A stretch of DNA of 16,433 bases from Geobacter sp. (GTDB lineage: Bacteria; Desulfobacterota; Desulfuromonadia; Geobacterales; Pseudopelobacteraceae): the NCBI GenBank assembly GCA_027346925.1, contig DAIERH010000025.1:1-16433 (forward strand), written 5' to 3'. Positions 14,235 through 16,433 of the stretch are shown here, piece after piece; position 1 is the first letter of the stretch; every line of letters starts with the position of its first letter. The translations under genes were made by a program, and so were the position numbers. The notes under the pieces are model-generated. The model worked only from the letters and a program-made list of their open reading frames with translations, was not told the DNA's origin and made no database searches.

Positions 14235-14722
14235 ACGGTCTCGTGTCCGCGACTGAAACCGGGCAGCAAGGCGGCCAAAGAGGCGGCAAAGGCGTTGGTC
14301 AGAATGTGGGGGATCAGCCCCGCGGTCATGGAGTAGGCAATACCGGGAGTCTGGGTAAACATGACGAGCAGCAGCAGGTTGGCGATGGTGGCGACCATGG
14401 TGGCCACACCGACGGTAACGACGAACAGGAAGCCGCTTTCGGCATAGAGCCGATCGGCAACATTCTTGATAACCAGGAAGATGATCAGAAAGGTAAAGGC
14501 GTTCAACCCCAGATAAAGCCCGCTGAAAACGTCCTTCAGGAGCCCCAGCAGCCACGCCAGGGGGGTACCGGCCTGGAACGACCCCCGTAATGCCAGGTGC
14601 ACCACGATGATCAGCAGCAAGTCGGGCTTGAAGGGGGTGGCGATGTGGACCGGCAGCACCGCCGCCTGCAGCACCACGGCCGCAGCGACGGCGCAGGCAA
14701 ACAGCATGACCTGCCTACTCAT
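14231..14722 (-). CDS. mreD: Rod-shape-determining membrane protein MreD
   Basis: Polytopic inner-membrane component of the elongasome that works with MreC to regulate PBP2 and RodA. The 163-residue product is hydrophobic throughout with about five membrane helices, and carries the N-terminal PFKPDLLLIIVVHLALRG and central GLLKDVFSG segments typical of MreD. The start at ATG 14722 is preceded by GGGGTGG and overlaps mreC by eight bases; a GTG two codons earlier (14728) is a close alternative. It ends in a four-base overlap with mrdA. MreD sequences diverge quickly, so family and gene order support each other here. Confidence 0.92.
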   Translation of the reverse strand: MSRQVMLFACAVAAAVVLQAAVLPVHIATPFKPDLLLIIVVHLALRGSFQAGTPLAWLLGLLKDVFSGLYLGLNAFTFLIIFLVIKNVADRLYAESGFLFVVTVGVATMVATIANLLLLVMFTQTPGIAYSMTAGLIPHILTNAFAASLAALLPGFSRGHETV

Positions 14723-15536
14723 ACCCACCCCGCAGCACGACCAGCACCTCCTCCAGATGGGCGAAGTTCACGCTGGGCCGAATGGTCACCGTCTGGAAGA
14801 TGCCGTACTCGCCCCGCTTGACCATGGTCACCTCGCCGATGGGCAACCCTTTGGGGAACACTCCGCCGATGCCGGAAGACACCACCGCGTCGCCGACCTT
14901 GACATCCTCTTCACGGGTGGTGAACTCCAGGGAGCAGAGCCCCTCGCCCTTGCCCTTGACCACGCCGCGCGCCCGGGAACGCTGGATGACGGCGGCGATC
15001 CCGCTGGCATGGTCGGTCATCAGCAACACACGCGCCGTCGTAGGGGCAACCTTGACGATCTGGCCGGCCACACCGTCGGCGGCGATCACCGCCATCCCTT
15101 CACGGACCCCGCTGGAACTGCCCCGGTCGATAATCATGGTCCGGAACCAGGAGGACACATCTTCCCCCACGATGGATGCCGCCAGGGTGGGCGATTTGAT
15201 CGTACCCTTCATGTCCAGGAGGTGCTCCAGGCGCTCTTTGGCCTGCAAGGCCTCGTTGCCCGCCACGATCCGCCCATTGAGATCCCTGATCTCTTCGCGC
15301 AACCTCAGGTTTTCACGGCGCACATCCACCAGGCTGATGTAGCCGTCCCAGGCATCCTCGAAGAACCCGCTCACCCGTGCCGCCGGTATCATGATCGGCG
15401 CAAAGACGCTCATGATGCCGCGTTCGATGATATTGGCCTCCCGGTTGCGGGGGATATTGAGCGTGTAGAAGATAAGGGCGCCGAGGACACCGGTGGCTAT
15501 CAGAAGAACCAGCCCGTATTTCTTGAATAATTCCAT
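14715..15536 (-). CDS. mreC: Rod-shape-determining protein MreC
   Basis: Bitopic inner-membrane protein whose periplasmic part activates PBP2 in the elongasome. The 273-residue product has a short cytoplasmic tail, a membrane helix at about 8-26, a coiled coil at about 65-108 (VRRENLRLREEIRDLNGRI), and the paired beta-barrel MreC domain from about 115, with the family segments WFRTMIIDRGSSSGVREGMAV and GDAVVSSGIGGVFPKGLPIG. The ATG at 15536 has AGGA seven bases upstream. The 66-base gap to rfbA holds no recognisable promoter, so co-transcription with rfbA is possible. The usual upstream partner mreB is not adjacent. Confidence 0.96.
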   Translation of the reverse strand: MELFKKYGLVLLIATGVLGALIFYTLNIPRNREANIIERGIMSVFAPIMIPAARVSGFFEDAWDGYISLVDVRRENLRLREEIRDLNGRIVAGNEALQAKERLEHLLDMKGTIKSPTLAASIVGEDVSSWFRTMIIDRGSSSGVREGMAVIAADGVAGQIVKVAPTTARVLLMTDHASGIAAVIQRSRARGVVKGKGEGLCSLEFTTREEDVKVGDAVVSSGIGGVFPKGLPIGEVTMVKRGEYGIFQTVTIRPSVNFAHLEEVLVVLRGGYE

Positions 15537-15602
15537 AGCGATCCTGTGAATGGCACCGGCCGGGTCCCCCCTTGCCTCTGAAAACCCCCGTGCCGCACCG
15601 GC

Positions 15603-16433
15603 CTAACCTTTGCCGCAGAGTTCCGTTTCGTTGTAGACCCGCAGGAGATACTCACGATAACTGGAGACGGGGGTCAGGTCGATTAGCCGCCGCATCCATC
15701 CGCAGTCGATAAAGCCGCGGCGCAAGGCGATTTCCTCAAGGCAGGCGATCTTGAGTCCCTGGCGCGATTCGATGGTCTCGATAAAGATGCTGGCCTCCAA
15801 CAGGCTCTTGTGGGTGCCGGTATCCAGCCAGGCGATCCCCCTGCCCAGCCGCTCCACGGTCAACTCGCCCCGTTTGAGGTACTCCAGGTTGACGTCCGTG
15901 ATCTCCAGTTCCCCGCGAGGCGAGGGTGCAATGGATTTGGCGATATCCACCACCCGGCCGTCATACAGGTAGAGACCGGGAACGGCGTAGTGCGACTTGG
16001 GCTGTTTCGGCTTTTCCTCGATGCTGAGCACCCTGCCGTCGCCGTCGAATTCCACCACGCCATAGCGCTCCGGGTCATGCACCTGATAGCCGAAGATCCG
16101 CGCTCCACCCTGGAACCCCTCCACGATCCGGTCCAGGTTCATCTTGCCGTAGAAGATGTTGTCCCCCAGGATCAAACCAACCGGCTTGGCGTCGATAAAC
16201 TCCTCCCCCACCAGGAAAGCCTGGGCGATCCCCCTTGGTTCCGGCTGCACCTTGTAGGAAATTGTGATGCCCCAGCGGGAGCCGTCACCCAGGAGCGTTT
16301 CAAAGCGCGGCGTATCGTGGGGGGTGGAGATGAGCAGGATATCCCGGATACCGGCCGCCATCAGGGTCGCCAGGGGGTAGTAGATCATCGGCTTGTCGTA
16401 GACCGGCTGGAGTTGCTTGCTTGCCACCAGGGT
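15603..16433 (-). CDS. rfbA: Glucose-1-phosphate thymidylyltransferase (5' end beyond the window)
   Basis: Cytosolic enzyme making dTDP-glucose from glucose-1-phosphate and dTTP, the first step toward dTDP-rhamnose and related sugars for surface polysaccharide. The 276 residues present begin inside the conserved segment ASKQLQPVYDKPMIYYPL and continue with DTPRFETLLGDGSRWG, the metal-site LGDNIFYG, DPERYGVVEFD, GLYLYD, RGELEITDVN and WLDTGTHKSLLEA, all hallmarks of RfbA/RmlA. The reading frame is open to the window edge. About 15-20 N-terminal residues, including the Gly-rich nucleotide loop, are missing, so the GTG visible at 16427 is not the start. The C-terminus appears complete. Confidence 0.95.
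   Translation of the reverse strand, partial: TLVASKQLQPVYDKPMIYYPLATLMAAGIRDILLISTPHDTPRFETLLGDGSRWGITISYKVQPEPRGIAQAFLVGEEFIDAKPVGLILGDNIFYGKMNLDRIVEGFQGGARIFGYQVHDPERYGVVEFDGDGRVLSIEEKPKQPKSHYAVPGLYLYDGRVVDIAKSIAPSPRGELEITDVNLEYLKRGELTVERLGRGIAWLDTGTHKSLLEASIFIETIESRQGLKIACLEEIALRRGFIDCGWMRRLIDLTPVSSYREYLLRVYNETELCGKG

Noticed and set aside
12645..14336. Plus-strand open frame (563 codons) opposite mrdA
   Set aside because: Antisense to intact PBP2 with all catalytic motifs; its length follows from high GC content.
14235..14555. N-terminal extension of mrdA by 107 codons
   Set aside because: It overlaps mreD out of frame and adds no conserved PBP2 sequence; the ATG at 14234 gives the standard N-terminus and an ATGA overlap.

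Overview
The window looks like ordinary chromosome from a GC-rich, Gram-negative bacterium of the Geobacter group (Desulfuromonadota). This placement is inferred from the gene set and its order: a secretin carrying a C-terminal cohesin-like domain, a PilM/N/O/P-like assembly module next to GspE and GspF, and rfbA beside mreC. I could not test it by search. Every gene I can support lies on the minus strand, so in transcription order the window reads from right to left. I see no tRNA, rRNA, CRISPR array, insertion sequence or phage gene.

Right end (16433 to 11222): a 5'-truncated rfbA (dTDP-glucose synthesis for surface polysaccharide) is followed by the elongasome genes mreC, mreD, mrdA (PBP2) and rodA. 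These overlap by 8, 4 and 8 bases and are very probably co-transcribed. mreB is not in the window.

Middle (about 11221 to 8290): a palindromic intergenic repeat of about 87 bp separates rodA from a type II NADH dehydrogenase. Next come an alkyltransferase-like protein whose active-site Cys is replaced by Trp, then a polyprenol-phosphate mannosyltransferase behind a good sigma-70-like promoter, and a 60-residue two-helix membrane protein overlapping its end. A strong hairpin closes this part.

Left end (8207 to 1): a tight seven-gene operon in the order gspF, gspE, pilM-like, pilN-like, pilO-like, gspC/pilP-like, gspD secretin. It probably runs into an eighth gene, a pseudopilin of which only seven codons are visible. 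Together these encode a type II secretion/type IV pilus-like machine: ATPase, inner-membrane platform, actin-like cytoplasmic scaffold, periplasmic alignment proteins and an outer-membrane channel. The gene order resembles the atypical type II system of Geobacter sulfurreducens linked to insoluble metal oxide reduction (from memory, not checked).

The most interesting signals are: (1) an exact 24-5-24 residue repeat at the GspE N-terminus, matching the cyclic-di-GMP-binding MshEN pattern; (2) the secretin architecture, a lipoprotein signal plus TPR-like region at one end and a Pro-rich linker plus cohesin-like domain at the other; (3) the Trp-for-Cys alkyltransferase-like protein; and (4) the palindromic repeat.
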